Positions 9,541 through 19,636 are shown, numbered from the stretch's first letter. The stretch is DNA of 64,000 nucleotides from Paraburkholderia eburnea (GCF_002917095.1 NZ_PQGA01000002.1:496001-560000), one strand, 5' to 3'. Notes: generated by a model not told the origin, from the sequence alone. Translations and numbers: made by a program.

Positions 9541-10306
9541 GTGCACAAGCATTGTTGAAAGTGGCGGGTCTGCAGATGCGCTTCGGCGGTCTGCTGGCCG
9601 TGGATGGCATCGAGTTCGACGTGCGCCCGAATGAAGTCTTCGCGATCATCGGCCCGAACGGCGCAGGCAAAACGACGGTGTTCAACTGCGTAGGCGGCTT
9701 CTATAAGCCCACGGCGGGCGACATCGTGCTCGACGGCCACGCGATCAACGGCCGGCCGAGCCACGAGGTCGCGCGTCGCGGTCTCGTGCGCACGTTCCAG
9801 AATATTCGTCTCTTCAAGCAGTTGACGGTGCTCGAAAACCTCATGGTCGCGCAGCATCTGAAGGTGAACCGCAACATGCTCAGCGGCCTGTTCGCGACGC
9901 CTTCGTATCGCCGCGCCGAACGCGCAGCGCTAGAACGTGCCGCGTACTGGCTCGAACGCGTGGGTCTGAAGGACGTGGCGAACCGCGAGGCGGGCACGCT
10001 GTCGTACGGCCATCAGCGCCGCCTCGAAATCGCGCGCTGCATGATCACGGACCCGCGTCTGCTGATGCTCGACGAACCGGCGGCCGGTCTGAATCCGCAG
10101 GAAAAGATCGAGCTGCAGCATATGGTCGATGGACTGCGCAACGAGTTCGGAATCTCCGTACTCCTGATCGAACACGATATGAGCCTCGTGATGGGCGTCT
10201 CGGACCGCATCCTCGTGATGGAACACGGCAAACCGATCATGATCGGCAAGCCCGAAGAAGTGCGCAACGACCCGCGCGTGATCAAAGCCTATCTCGGAGA
10301 GGACTG

Positions 10307-10307
<1 letters not shown>
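9537..10307 (+). CDS. livG: branched-chain amino acid ABC transporter ATP-binding protein LivG
   Basis: A 256-residue ABC ATPase. Walker [11 protein letters not shown] lies near residue 39, the Q-loop FQNIRLF near residue 88, the signature [15 protein letters not shown] near residue 154, Walker [14 protein letters not shown] near residue 176, and the switch His in [11 protein letters not shown]. The LSYG signature and the terminal IKAYLGED are typical of LivG. It starts inside the livM stop (ATGA) and its own stop overlaps the livF start (TGATG), so livM-livG-livF form one tightly coupled unit. Confidence 0.96.
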
Positions 10308-11008
<701 letters not shown>

Positions 11009-11048
11009 TAGATAGTTAGCGCGCTTTTAGCGCTACAGGGCGTGACGG

Positions 11049-11096
11049 AACGGCCCGCGCGGTTTCCCTTTAAAGAGGGCGATTGCGCGGGCCGTT
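11049..11096. terminator. hairpin between livF and the luxR-type gene
   Basis: A perfect 12-bp stem AACGGCCCGCGC / GCGCGGGCCGTT with a 24-base loop lies between convergent genes. Only a short T-run (CATTT) follows, so it may act as a weak bidirectional terminator or mRNA end-protecting hairpin. Confidence 0.55.
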
Positions 11097-11114
11097 CGCA
11101 TTTGAGGCGGCGAT

Positions 11115-11810
11115 TCAGTCGCCGCGCTCGGTGAACCCGCGCGGCAGTTGCGCGAGTTGGGCAACGAGCCGCATCAGATCGGCCTGGCCGCGCGTGGCGG
11201 TCTTGGCGAAGATGTGATGCAGATGCGTGCGCACCGTGGAGGGAAGAATCCGCAACGTCGCCGCGATCGCGCGCGGATTGCCGCCGTTGCCGACTTCGCC
11301 GGCGACGCGCGCTTCGGCAGGCGTGAGCGCGTAGAGCGCAATCAGGTGCTGCTCGATGCCGTGCGGCACGGCCTGGGGATCGTTCACCATCAGCATGGCC
11401 AGGCCGGGCCGTGCGCCAAGCGGAGAGATGAGCACTTGAAGCGCGATGCCAGGTATGCCCGCCGTCGTGCGCTCGACGAGCATCGCGCTGCCCGTGCGCG
11501 TGGATGCGCCGTCGCCGTCGCCTGCGGCGCTGGCGATCGACGCATGGAGCCGCTGCGTGGCTTTCGGTGACGGCGTCTGCAATCCGCGCGGGCTTTCGCG
11601 CAATCCTTGCGGCTGCGCCAGCAGCGCGGCGGCGGCGCGATTGGCAAAGACCACTTGTGCTGCGTTATCGACGATCAACACGGCTTGCGCAAGACCGTCC
11701 AGCGCATCGAAGGCATCGAGCGCCGCAAGCGCAGTCAGCGGACCATTCGGTTCAGAGCGCACGATGGGGGAATTGCAGCCGCGAGGGTGAGAAGTGTGGC
11801 TGCGCAGCAA
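11115..11810 (-). CDS. LuxR-family transcriptional regulator with PAS-like N-terminal region
   Basis: A 231-residue regulator. The C-terminus (about residues 160-220) is a LuxR helix-turn-helix: LTPAEARVAGEVGNGG, then IAATLRILPSTVRTHLHHIFAKT with the recognition helix. Residues about 35-70 (GLAQAVLIVDNAAQVVFANRAA) read like the start of a PAS sensor fold. Many Burkholderia relatives of this type are about 370 residues with two PAS-like regions, so this one is short. The ATG at 11810 is the first in frame, but no strong ribosome site precedes it and the true start is uncertain. It is convergent with livF and divergent from the DUF4337 gene. Target and signal are unknown. Confidence 0.75.
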   Translation of the reverse strand: MLRSHTSHPRGCNSPIVRSEPNGPLTALAALDAFDALDGLAQAVLIVDNAAQVVFANRAAAALLAQPQGLRESPRGLQTPSPKATQRLHASIASAAGDGDGASTRTGSAMLVERTTAGIPGIALQVLISPLGARPGLAMLMVNDPQAVPHGIEQHLIALYALTPAEARVAGEVGNGGNPRAIAATLRILPSTVRTHLHHIFAKTATRGQADLMRLVAQLAQLPRGFTERGD

Positions 11811-12079
11811 AAAGGCGCAGAATGAACCGCATGAGCCACGTTAGCAAACGGCCCGCACGCGCCATGCGCCGCAGCAAGCGCAAGCTGTGCCTCAATGAAT
11901 AGACGATAAAACTTTCAATAAGATTTCGATTTGATGCGTTTCTCTTTCTTCCTGTGACGGAAATGACGGGGACTGGACAACTGGGCCGCGCTCACGATAA
12001 TGGTTCGTCCCGCGAGGGACGCGGCACCTTATGCCGGCGCCGCGTAAAGAACACATGAGTTAGACCGGAGAGTTGTTGG

Positions 12080-12703
12080 ATGTCTGAAGAGTATGAAGTG
12101 CACGGGCCGCACGATCACGCGGTCGAACATGCGGCGGGCGGCCACGGCCATGGCGGCCATGGGGCCGAAGCCGGAAGCGGGCGCGATCCCTTTCCGGGCC
12201 GCATGGCGGTGATGACGGCGATCCTGGCGTCGATCGGCGCCATCCTCTCGTATCAGAGCGGCAACAGTGAAAACCTCGCGCTCTATTACAAGAACGAGGC
12301 CGCGATTCACAAGACCGAGGCCGCAAATCAGTGGGCTTATTACCAGGCCAAGGGCGAAAAGCAGAATCTCGCCGAACTGGGCGCGTCGCTGGCCGCGCTC
12401 GCGCCGAATGCCGCCGAAGCCCAGCGGCATTTCGCCGCCGATGCCGACCGCTATCGCCAGCAGAAGGACCCGATCCGCGTGAAAGCCGAGGCGCTGGAGA
12501 AGCAGGTGCAAGCCGACGATGAGCAGGCTGAACATCTCCTGCACGGCCACCATCGCTGGGCGCAAGCCACCACGCTGATCCAGATATCGATTGCCTTGAC
12601 GGCGATTACCTTGCTCACGCGCCGCAAGTGGCTGCTGCGCACATCGGTGGGTGTTGGCGTTGCGGGTGTGGTGATGGGCGCGCTTGCGTTCTTCGCGGGC
12701 TGA
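12080..12703 (+). CDS. DUF4337-type membrane protein
   Basis: A 207-residue protein matching the DUF4337 pattern: a His/Gly-rich N-terminus (residues 7-36), one membrane helix at about 42-58 (MAVMTAILASIGAILSY), a polar middle segment with NEAAIHKTEAANQWAYYQAK that is likely alpha-helical, and two closing helices (about 160-178 and 187-206). Function is unknown in the family. The His-rich head could bind metal, which is inference. GGAGAG precedes the ATG by about ten bases. It is divergent from the luxR-type gene 270 bases away. Confidence 0.75.
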   Translation: MSEEYEVHGPHDHAVEHAAGGHGHGGHGAEAGSGRDPFPGRMAVMTAILASIGAILSYQSGNSENLALYYKNEAAIHKTEAANQWAYYQAKGEKQNLAELGASLAALAPNAAEAQRHFAADADRYRQQKDPIRVKAEALEKQVQADDEQAEHLLHGHHRWAQATTLIQISIALTAITLLTRRKWLLRTSVGVGVAGVVMGALAFFAG

Positions 12704-12723
12704 TTGCGCCAGCGAACGCCGAC

Positions 12724-12759
12724 AAGCGCTGGCACAAACGCTGGCACAAGCGCCGGCAA
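12724..12759 (+). repeat. three tandem 12-bp units after the DUF4337 gene
   Basis: Three consecutive near-identical 12-mers: AAGCGCTGGCAC, AAACGCTGGCAC, AAGCGCCGGCAA. They lie in the short gap between the convergent DUF4337 gene and the secreted hypothetical gene. Confidence 0.6.
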
Positions 12760-12762
12760 ATT

Positions 12763-13227
12763 CTAGCCGCCACACACGATGGCGGTCAGCAGCAGCGGCA
12801 CCACGGATTTGACCGTGGCGTCGCTGTTCGCCTCGCTCACGCGCGTGCGGACCGATTCCGCCGGAGCGGACACCACGACGCCATAGAGCGGCGACTTGAT
12901 CTCCTTGCCTGCGCCGCGGCGAAACAGGTCGTCGTCGCGCGCATAGCCGAGCACGACATAGATCGGGAAGCCGAACGCGCTCATGCGGCTGCCTTGTGCG
13001 GGGCGGAACGCGTTGACCGAATTCGCCTCGACCCGGCTCGGCTTCGGGTCGATGGACTTTTCTTCAATCAGTGTCGAAATAAATTCATGCGGATTCGACG
13101 TGCAGTCGAACCGTTTGTCCTGCGCTTGCTGAGGTTGCGCGCCGAGCGGCGCGCAAAATCCCAGCAGCGTCGCGAGGGCGGCGAAGGCGGACAGACAAGG
13201 CACCACGGGGACTCGACGCTGTTTCAT
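12763..13227 (-). CDS. hypothetical secreted protein
   Basis: A 154-residue protein of no family I recognise. From the ATG at 13227 it starts MKQRRVPVVPCLSAFAALAT and runs through a hydrophobic stretch to LGAQPQQAQ, a good Sec signal peptide with cleavage after residue 30 or so. The mature part has a single FDCTSNPHEF segment near its start, an FGFPIYVVLGYARDDDLF strand, and ends in a hydrophobic VVPLLLTAIVCGG. The reading could extend 17 residues upstream to 13278, but that adds residues before the signal peptide. Neither start has a strong ribosome site. Confidence 0.55.
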   Translation of the reverse strand: MKQRRVPVVPCLSAFAALATLLGFCAPLGAQPQQAQDKRFDCTSNPHEFISTLIEEKSIDPKPSRVEANSVNAFRPAQGSRMSAFGFPIYVVLGYARDDDLFRRGAGKEIKSPLYGVVVSAPAESVRTRVSEANSDATVKSVVPLLLTAIVCGG

Positions 13228-13375
13228 GGCAGTGACGATGGCAGGAATGGCTACCGCTTGAGTTCCACTGGGGTCCATTCGACACCGAAACCGCCGTCCT
13301 GTTCAAGGGGGCGGCATACAAATTGCGCACATCTGCGCCGTGCCGCCCTCCTGCCAGGTGCCATTGCAGCGGTGA

Positions 13376-13852
13376 TTACAGCATCGACTTGGCCTGACTC
13401 AGGATCTTGTCGCATACCTGTTTGGTGGCGGCCTGCTTGAGTCCGCTGCCGGAGAGGTCGAGTTGCTGGCCGTTGCCGGCGGTGAGAATGCCGCTGCTGC
13501 CTTTCTCGTAGCCGCTATCGGTGGTGGAGGCGCCGCCGGGCAATTTGCTGAGCAGCGAGTCTTTCACGTTGCCGGCCGCGTCCGCGTTCAGGTAATTGTT
13601 CTTGATGCAGAACTGCAGCAGGCCCGTGACGTTGCCCATGCTGTTCGAGCTGACCGACGAGCCCGAGAGCGAGCCAAGTCCGCCCAGATTGCCGAGCGCG
13701 CCCGAGGTCGAGCCGCTATTGCCGCCCTGGTTGAGCAGGTTGCCGAGTTGGGCCTGCGCGGTATGCCAGGGCGCGAGCAGGGCGGCGGCCATAGCCGCGG
13801 TGGCGGTCACGGCGATCAACGCGCGCGTGCCGCGCGATGTGGATGTTTGCAT
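13376..13852 (-). CDS. DUF2501 (YjjA-like) secreted protein
   Basis: A 158-residue exported protein of the DUF2501 group, which includes E. coli YjjA. Residues 1-35 form a signal peptide with cleavage after TAQA. A Gly/Ser/Asn-rich low-complexity stretch follows (LGNLLNQGGNSGSTSGALGN), then the conserved domain with MGNVTGLLQFCIKNNYL, VKDSLLSKLPG and the closing VCDKILSQAKSML. Two cysteines (in FCIKN and VCDKI) could form a disulphide in the periplasm. AAGGAGAA lies at ideal distance from the ATG. Role unknown. Confidence 0.82.
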   Translation of the reverse strand: MQTSTSRGTRALIAVTATAAMAAALLAPWHTAQAQLGNLLNQGGNSGSTSGALGNLGGLGSLSGSSVSSNSMGNVTGLLQFCIKNNYLNADAAGNVKDSLLSKLPGGASTTDSGYEKGSSGILTAGNGQQLDLSGSGLKQAATKQVCDKILSQAKSML

Positions 13853-14590
13853 ACACGATTCTCCTTGAGGGCCATGGCCTTCGTACTATAGACGGAATCG
13901 TCGCGTGGCTTTTGCAAGGTGGCTGTTTGCACATGCGGCCAGCATGAAACAAGCGATACGACCGGCGTGTTGAATGCAATTCATCGCGCTGTCATTTGTT
14001 GCGGGCACAACCGAGTTTCGGGAGAGAGGGCGGGACAAAATTGATGCGCGATGTTTGAAGTCGCTGCAATTGAAATTGAAATCGAAATTGCGGAATAAAG
14101 GTATTCAAGTGGAGATGGCCGTGCGATGGGGTCGGGCACGCGATGCGGAAAGTAACTCGCATTAACACGCCGATACGACGCTACAGCAGCACAACAGGTG
14201 TCTTGCAGGATGCCTACGATGATGAAAATGCCTTATTACAGGGGCTTTTCTGGTAAAACGCCGAGGGCTTGCGCACCGTTTTGCAAGCGCGACCGGGCAT
14301 ATTTCGCGCCACGCAAGCTGTGACTTTGTTTCTAACCGTAACACTTATTACGGTCCTCCTCATTGGCTGGTTTCAGGTGGTATGCTTCCTGCACAAATTC
14401 TCCCTTGCACGAGTGAGACCACGTTCTTTGCGTCAATACTGTGAATACGCGCACAGTCAAAGTGCAGCCGGTAACGCAAATGAACAAGTCATATAAGCAT
14501 ATGGTGCAACCGAGCACGCCCACGCGGACAGCAAGATCCGCGAGCGACGCTCCGTCACTGCAGCCCCGGTCCGGCTGCGTGGAGAACAGC
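13853..14590. other. intergenic region upstream of the DUF4096-head gene
   Basis: About 740 bases with no gene I can support. The middle is more AT-rich than the flanks, and a 20-bp inverted repeat occurs at 14335-14354. The frame of the downstream gene stays open back to about 14441, but the best ribosome site is at 14581. The region should hold the promoter of that gene and of the DUF2501 gene. Confidence 0.5.
14335..14354. promoter_or_regulatory. 20-bp inverted repeat ACCGTAA-N6-TTACGGT
   Basis: Perfect 7-bp arms separated by six bases, about 240 bp upstream of the DUF4096-head gene. The size and spacing suit a dimeric helix-turn-helix repressor or activator site; which protein binds is unknown. 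Confidence 0.45.
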
Positions 14591-15829
14591 ATGAATTTCG
14601 AAGAACTGAGCGACGACGAGTGGATGGTTGTGTCCTCGCTCGTATCCGATGAACCGCCTATACGGCTCAATCGCCGCGGCCGCCCGCGCGCGGAGCCGCG
14701 CGTCGTGGCGAACGCCGTGCTGTGGATCTTGACGACTGGCGAGTCCTGGTCGCGTCTGCCCGCACGCTATCCGTCCGGACCGACTTGCCGCCGCCGTTTC
14801 GAAGAATGGCACGTCAGCGGCACGCTTCTTGAGCTGGTGCAGTTGCTCACGCAGCGCGGCCGCAGCTTCATCTATGTGCCCGAGCCTGCTCAGGCGCAGG
14901 TCGCGGCGAGCCCGCAGGCTACGCCCGCCGTGGCCGTCGTAGTCGAGGAAGCCACTGAAGACGACGGCTTGCCCGCCGTGTACTGGAAGAGCCCGGAAGC
15001 GTGGCAGGCGCCCGCGTCGCTGGCCGATGTGGCTCCCCTGGCTACCAACCCGGCTGCCAACCCGATCGAGAGCATGACCCGTCAGCTTGCCCGTCTGGAC
15101 GAAGCCTTGACGCAGGCTCAGCATCGCACGCCCGCCGCGAAGGCGGGGCAGGCGTCGCCCATGGTCCCGCCGCAGGCCGACGCTAGTGCCGGCGCCGCGC
15201 GTGTGAAGTCGCCTACAGCAGCGCCCACTGTAGTGCCCACAGTCGCGCGCACGCTCGTGCCCGAAGAAAACTTCGAGGTCTCCAGTCTCGCGCCGCAAAC
15301 CGGGCAGATCGCCGAATGGCGCGGCTACGTGATCCATCTGAGCGTGGAGCGGGCGCGTAGCCGCATGCATCGCGGCATGTATCGCGCGGCAGCGGAAATT
15401 CTCAAGGATGGCAGGCGCGTCGAGCGCACCGGCCTTATCGGCCCGGCGTTCGACGATGCCGATGCGGCTCGCCACTATGCGTTCGACTGGGCACGTCAGT
15501 GGATCGATCGCGAAGGCCCGCACGCGTCGGGCGGCGGCGTCGATGGTGCCGACGGTGCCGATACGGACCCCGAGGACAAAGGCCCGGATGTTTCGCTCGC
15601 GCGTGCTCACGGCAACAACGGCGGCGTGGTCACACGCGCAATGCCGGTAGCCTCGCCGGCTTTGGCGACCGCTGCCTCGCACGTCGTCGCCAACGGCGTG
15701 CGTCACGCGCCGCTGCAACGCTATAGCAACAGTGCGCTGCGCACGCCCGGCGATACCCGCGACGGCTCGTCCGCCACCGGTGCCGAGCGCCATCCTCAGG
15801 CTTCGCGCTACAGAACGCATCTGAGCTAG
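14591..15829 (+). CDS. IS5-type DUF4096 DNA-binding head fused to a non-transposase C-terminal domain
   Basis: A 412-residue protein. Residues 1-95 match the DUF4096 head of IS5/IS4 transposases: LSDDEWMVVSSLVSDEPP, RRGRPRAEPRVVANAVLWIL, GESWSRLPARYPSGPTCRRR and FEEWHVSGTLLELV. The DDE catalytic domain that should follow is absent. Instead there is an Ala/Pro/Val-rich linker (about 96-224), then a compact domain at about 225-307 (GQIAEWRGYVIHLS, RAAAEILKDGRRVERTG, DADAARHYAFDWARQWID) and a disordered tail. The ATG at 14591 has GGAG six bases upstream; the frame is open 50 codons further back. No terminal inverted repeats flank it. It is convergent with bceA. I infer a domesticated DNA-binding protein, perhaps a regulator; the target is not known. 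Confidence 0.65.
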   Translation: MNFEELSDDEWMVVSSLVSDEPPIRLNRRGRPRAEPRVVANAVLWILTTGESWSRLPARYPSGPTCRRRFEEWHVSGTLLELVQLLTQRGRSFIYVPEPAQAQVAASPQATPAVAVVVEEATEDDGLPAVYWKSPEAWQAPASLADVAPLATNPAANPIESMTRQLARLDEALTQAQHRTPAAKAGQASPMVPPQADASAGAARVKSPTAAPTVVPTVARTLVPEENFEVSSLAPQTGQIAEWRGYVIHLSVERARSRMHRGMYRAAAEILKDGRRVERTGLIGPAFDDADAARHYAFDWARQWIDREGPHASGGGVDGADGADTDPEDKGPDVSLARAHGNNGGVVTRAMPVASPALATAASHVVANGVRHAPLQRYSNSALRTPGDTRDGSSATGAERHPQASRYRTHLS

Positions 15830-15859
15830 GCGGCGGCCTGCTGCATCACCGGCCGCCGC
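15830..15859. terminator. GC-rich hairpin after the DUF4096-head gene
   Basis: GCGGCGGCC pairs with GGCCGCCGC around a 12-base loop directly after the stop codon. No T-run follows, so it is a weak or rho-assisted terminator at best. Confidence 0.35.
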
Positions 15860-16087
15860 TGTCACCCGCGCTGTTCCGCTGTTCGTCGAACGTAATTCCA
15901 GTTCCATCTTTCTGCCCGGCTACGCCGTCAAACGGGTTTTCGATTCGAGGGTTCCGATTCGAAATCGATCATTCCCGTTGCGGCGCATGCCGTGCTGTCT
16001 CCGTCTATTTTCATCTGTAGCGGGGCGCTCGCGGGTGCCCCGTCATGTACCAATTCGCCCGAGCCCTTGCGGACCCGGGCGTTTCCA

Positions 16088-17626
16088 TCACTGCCGGCCG
16101 TATTGATCGTCGAGACGCACGATATCGTCTTCGCCCAGATACGAACCCGACTGCACCTCGATGATTTCGAGCGGCATCTTGCCCGGATTTTCGAGCCGGT
16201 GCGCCACCCCTAACGGGATATAGGCCGATTCGTTCTCCGAAACGATAAATCGTTCCTCGCCGCGCGTGACGAGCGCCGTGCCGCGCACGACGACCCAGTG
16301 CTCAGCGCGATGATGGTGCATCTGCAACGACAGGCGCGCGCCGGGTTCGACCACGATGCGCTTGACCTGGAAGCGCTCGCCGCTATCGACGCTGTCGTAG
16401 TGACCCCACGGGCGATGCACGAGACGGTGGGCAACCGCTTCGCTGCGGTTCGAGGCTTTCAGGCGCTGGACGATCTTTTTCACGTCCTGCGCGCGCGAAC
16501 GGTCGGCTACGAGCACTGCGTCGGCGGTTTCGACCACCACGAGATTCTCGGTGCCCAGGCAAGCGATCAACCGGCCGTCCGAGTGCGCAAAGGTGTCGCT
16601 CGCGCCTTCGAACATGACTTCGCCCTGGGCCACGTTGCCGGCGTCGTCTTTCGACGCAACCTGCCAGACCGTGTCCCACGAACCGAGATCGGTCCAGCCC
16701 GCCGCGAGCGGCACCACGACGCCGTTGGCCACCGACGTATCGCCCGACAGCGGCTCCATCACCGCATAGTCGATCGAGTTCGACGGCGAGCGCGCGAAGC
16801 ATTCGGGATCCACGCGGAAGAAGTCGCCATCGGCCTTGCCGTGCTCGACCGCTGCCGTGCAAGCCTCGTAAATCGCGGGCTGAAAGTGGCGAATCGCCTT
16901 GAGCCAGGTGGAAGCGCGCACGATGAAGATGCCGCTGTTCCACCAGTAGCGCTGCGAGGCGACGTACTGTTGCGCCAGTTCGATATAAGGCTTTTCGACG
17001 AAGCCATTGAGGCGCCGTGCGCCATCAGGCTCCTGCGTTGCCAGCGGTTCGCCCACATGGATGTAGCCGTAGCCCGTTTCCGGACGCGTGGGCACGATGC
17101 CCATCGTCACGATCTGTCCGTTGGCCGCGTGGCGCACGCCGTCTGCCACGGCGGCCTGAAATGCCGGAAGATCCGCGAGCGCGTGATCCGCTGGCATCAC
17201 CACCATGATGCCGTCCTGCTGTGTCGAGATCACCGACAAAGCCGCGATTGTCAGCGCCGGCGCCGTGTCGCGCGCGAGCGGTTCGAGAATCAGGCGCGCT
17301 TCCTTGCCGGCCGCGCGAACCTGGTCGGCAGTGGTGAAGCGGTGCTCCTCATTGCACACGATCAGGAGCTTGTCGGCGAGCGTCACGCGCTCGGCGAGGG
17401 CGTCGAGCCGCCCCGCCGTATCCGCGAGCAGGGAACGCTCGCCGACCAGGTTGATCATCTGCTTCGGGTATTGCTCGCGCGACAGTGGCCACAGCCGCGA
17501 ACCCGCGCCGCCGGCCAGCACCACGGGACAGACCTGCAATGCGTTATGCGCATCGCCGGGCGCTTCTGCCTGGTGTGCCTGATGAGCCGCGCGTGCCGAG
17601 GCCGTTGCGGAACCCGTATCCGTCAT
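16088..17626 (-). CDS. bceA: BceA: mannose-1-phosphate guanylyltransferase / mannose-6-phosphate isomerase
   Basis: A 512-residue bifunctional type II enzyme that isomerises fructose-6-P to mannose-6-P and makes GDP-mannose from mannose-1-P. The nucleotidyltransferase half (about 30-330) starts PVVLAGGAGSRLWPLSRE with YPKQ, the pyrophosphorylase signature, and shows FVEKP and the YWWNSGIFI segment. The cupin isomerase half (about 370-512) has QMHHHRAEHWVVVRG with the metal-binding His residues. Between them is the typical RAQDVKKIVQRLK joint. AGGAGAG precedes the ATG. It lies alone on the minus strand, divergent from bceB across an AT-rich spacer. It supplies GDP-mannose both as a sugar donor and as precursor for GDP-D-rhamnose made by BceN/BceM. 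Confidence 0.93.
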   Translation of the reverse strand: MTDTGSATASARAAHQAHQAEAPGDAHNALQVCPVVLAGGAGSRLWPLSREQYPKQMINLVGERSLLADTAGRLDALAERVTLADKLLIVCNEEHRFTTADQVRAAGKEARLILEPLARDTAPALTIAALSVISTQQDGIMVVMPADHALADLPAFQAAVADGVRHAANGQIVTMGIVPTRPETGYGYIHVGEPLATQEPDGARRLNGFVEKPYIELAQQYVASQRYWWNSGIFIVRASTWLKAIRHFQPAIYEACTAAVEHGKADGDFFRVDPECFARSPSNSIDYAVMEPLSGDTSVANGVVVPLAAGWTDLGSWDTVWQVASKDDAGNVAQGEVMFEGASDTFAHSDGRLIACLGTENLVVVETADAVLVADRSRAQDVKKIVQRLKASNRSEAVAHRLVHRPWGHYDSVDSGERFQVKRIVVEPGARLSLQMHHHRAEHWVVVRGTALVTRGEERFIVSENESAYIPLGVAHRLENPGKMPLEIIEVQSGSYLGEDDIVRLDDQYGRQ

Positions 17627-18119
17627 CTCGCTCTCCTGAAAAGGGGTTTCGGTTCTGCGATTTGTAGCATGCTTAAAATCGCAATAAAAAGAGTCGTAAA
17701 GAAGAAAACGAAAAATATTCGGATTAAATTGAAAAATGTCGATTCGTCATGAATGAATTCGAATAAAAATAAAAAGAAAAATAGGGAATGTGACCGCAGT
17801 GTTACGAAATAAATTCAGGCTCATTGTGAGGGATCCGGAAAAATTTTCCGTCCGCAATGCGTGATGAAAGCCTTGCCGGAAAGCCTTCGTGGCAATCGTT
17901 GCCGAAAAAATCAGACAAAAAATAGGTCGTTAGCAACGAAACATTTGGAGATACTTTTTGGACTTGCGCGCGGAATTTTTATAGCGCTTTATTAGGGTTT
18001 ATTCGGATGCGCTTTTGCAGCGCCGGAGCGATCCCGGTGCAGATCCCCTGATTCCCGTAGCGGCGGCCATGATGCAAATCGTATGGCTGCATTTCATTTT
18101 TTCAACCGAGGTGCCGGAC
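17627..18119. other. AT-rich divergent promoter region bceA/bceB
   Basis: About 490 bases, strongly AT-rich at 17660-17800 and 17930-18005, with no gene. It holds a near-palindrome CCGGAAAAATTTTCCG at 17835-17850 that recurs (15 identical bases) in the bceO/bceP promoter region. It must contain the promoters of bceA and of the long bceB-K operon; no clear -35/-10 pair stands out. Confidence 0.6.
17835..17850. promoter_or_regulatory. shared bce promoter element, copy 1
   Basis: CCGGAAAAATTTTCCG, with CGGAAAA and TTTTCCG arms around a central A. Its first 15 bases are identical to 34457-34471 in the bceO/bceP intergenic region. Position is about 270 bases upstream of bceB and 210 upstream of bceA. 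Confidence 0.5.
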
Positions 18120-19499
18120 ATGCTGAGCGTTCTAGCCAGGATTATCGATGTTGCCGCCATCGCCGCCGGCGCGCTGCTTGCGGCCGCCCTGCACCACGGA
18201 CGGTTCGCTGCGCTCTCCGATCCGGAAAGCGTGGCGCTCGCATTTAATTGCGTGCTGGCGATCTGGATGTTTCCCGCCTTCGGCATCTACCAGTCGTGGC
18301 GCGGCAAGTCGCTTTATGTGCTGGCGGCGCGCGTGTGCGCCGCATGGATCGCGGTCGAATGCACGGGTATTCTGCTGAGCTTCAGCGTGCACCGTGCCGA
18401 TTCGCTCTCGCGTGTCTGGCTAGCCTACTGGGTGGTGGCGTCGGTCGCTTTCCTGATCGTTTCCAAGGCGCTCGTGCATATGGTGCTGCGCAGCCTGCGC
18501 CGCGAGGGCTACAACCAGAAGGCGGTCGCCGTAGTGGGTGGGCCCCGCTATGCGCGCTTCCTCGTCGAGCAAATGAAGAGCCGCCCGGAAGCGGGTTTTC
18601 ATCCCGCACTCGTGTACGACGAGGATAGCGATGCCGACGGCGATGCGCGCCTCGACGGCGTGCCGGTCGAGCGCAACCTGCAGGCCATGCTCGAATTCGT
18701 GCGCGAGCATGACGTGCGCGAACTGTGGCTTGCGTTGCCGATCACGAAAGAGCGCACGATTCACCGCATCGTCATGGCGATGCGCAACGATTTCGTGAAC
18801 ATCCGCTTCATTCCCGATGTGCGCAGCCTGTCGTTCTTCAGCCAGCCCGTGGTCGATCTGCTTGGCGTACCGGCGATCAATCTCGCGGCTTCGCCGGTGA
18901 CGGATCTGAGCGTGCTGCCCAAGCGTGTGTTCGACATCCTGTTTGCCGGGGCGGTGCTGGTCGCGCTCGCGCCACTCTTCGCGCTGGTCGGGCTTGCGGT
19001 GAAGCTCACGTCGAAGGGGCCGGTGTTTTTCAGGCAGCGCCGCAAGGGGCTCGACGGCAACGAGTTCGAGATCTACAAGTTCCGCTCGATGAAGGTGCAC
19101 GCGGAAGTCTCGGGCCAGGTCACGCAGGCGCGCCGCAACGATCCGCGCGTGACGCGCGTGGGCGCGTTCCTGCGCCGCACGAGTCTGGACGAACTGCCGC
19201 AATTCATCAACGTGCTCAAGGGCGAGATGTCGGTGGTGGGACCGCGTCCGCACGCGCTCGCGCACGACGACATTTACAAGGACCTCGTGCGCGGCTACAT
19301 GGCGCGCTATCGCATCAAGCCGGGCATTACCGGCTGGGCGCAGGTCAACGGCTTTCGCGGCGAAACCGATCGCGTGGAAAAAATGCGCGACCGTGTGCGC
19401 TTCGACCTGCACTACATGCAGCACTGGAGTTTCGCGCTCGATCTGCGCATTGTCGCGATGACCATGTGGAAGGGCTTCGCCGGACAGAACGCGTACTGA
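18120..19499 (+). CDS. bceB: BceB: undecaprenyl-phosphate glucose phosphotransferase (priming enzyme)
   Basis: A 459-residue polyisoprenyl-phosphate hexose-1-P transferase of the WcaJ type. It starts the repeat unit by moving glucose-1-P from UDP-glucose to undecaprenyl phosphate at the inner membrane. Four N-terminal membrane helices (residues about 5-130) are followed by a CoA-binding-like domain, a fifth helix ([20 protein letters not shown]) and the catalytic domain: [45 protein letters not shown] and [12 protein letters not shown]. The ATG at 18120 has GAGGT seven bases upstream, better than the in-frame ATGs at 18015 and 18069, which have none. First gene of the bceB-K operon. Confidence 0.93.
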   Translation: MLSVLARIIDVAAIAAGALLAAALHHGRFAALSDPESVALAFNCVLAIWMFPAFGIYQSWRGKSLYVLAARVCAAWIAVECTGILLSFSVHRADSLSRVWLAYWVVASVAFLIVSKALVHMVLRSLRREGYNQKAVAVVGGPRYARFLVEQMKSRPEAGFHPALVYDEDSDADGDARLDGVPVERNLQAMLEFVREHDVRELWLALPITKERTIHRIVMAMRNDFVNIRFIPDVRSLSFFSQPVVDLLGVPAINLAASPVTDLSVLPKRVFDILFAGAVLVALAPLFALVGLAVKLTSKGPVFFRQRRKGLDGNEFEIYKFRSMKVHAEVSGQVTQARRNDPRVTRVGAFLRRTSLDELPQFINVLKGEMSVVGPRPHALAHDDIYKDLVRGYMARYRIKPGITGWAQVNGFRGETDRVEKMRDRVRFDLHYMQHWSFALDLRIVAMTMWKGFAGQNAY

Positions 19500-19636
19500 T
19501 CATAAGCATGTCGAAATAATGAATCGAATACGAATTAAACACGCATCGAATTCACATTGAGCATACCAGGCGCGCGCCGTGCGCAGGTGGACGCGGCCCT
19601 GGTGGACATCAACAGGCAATCACATTTGAGGTGGGC

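Noticed and set aside
14591-15829. an intact IS5-family insertion sequence
   Set aside because: The catalytic DDE domain and terminal inverted repeats are missing, so this is not a mobile element as it stands.
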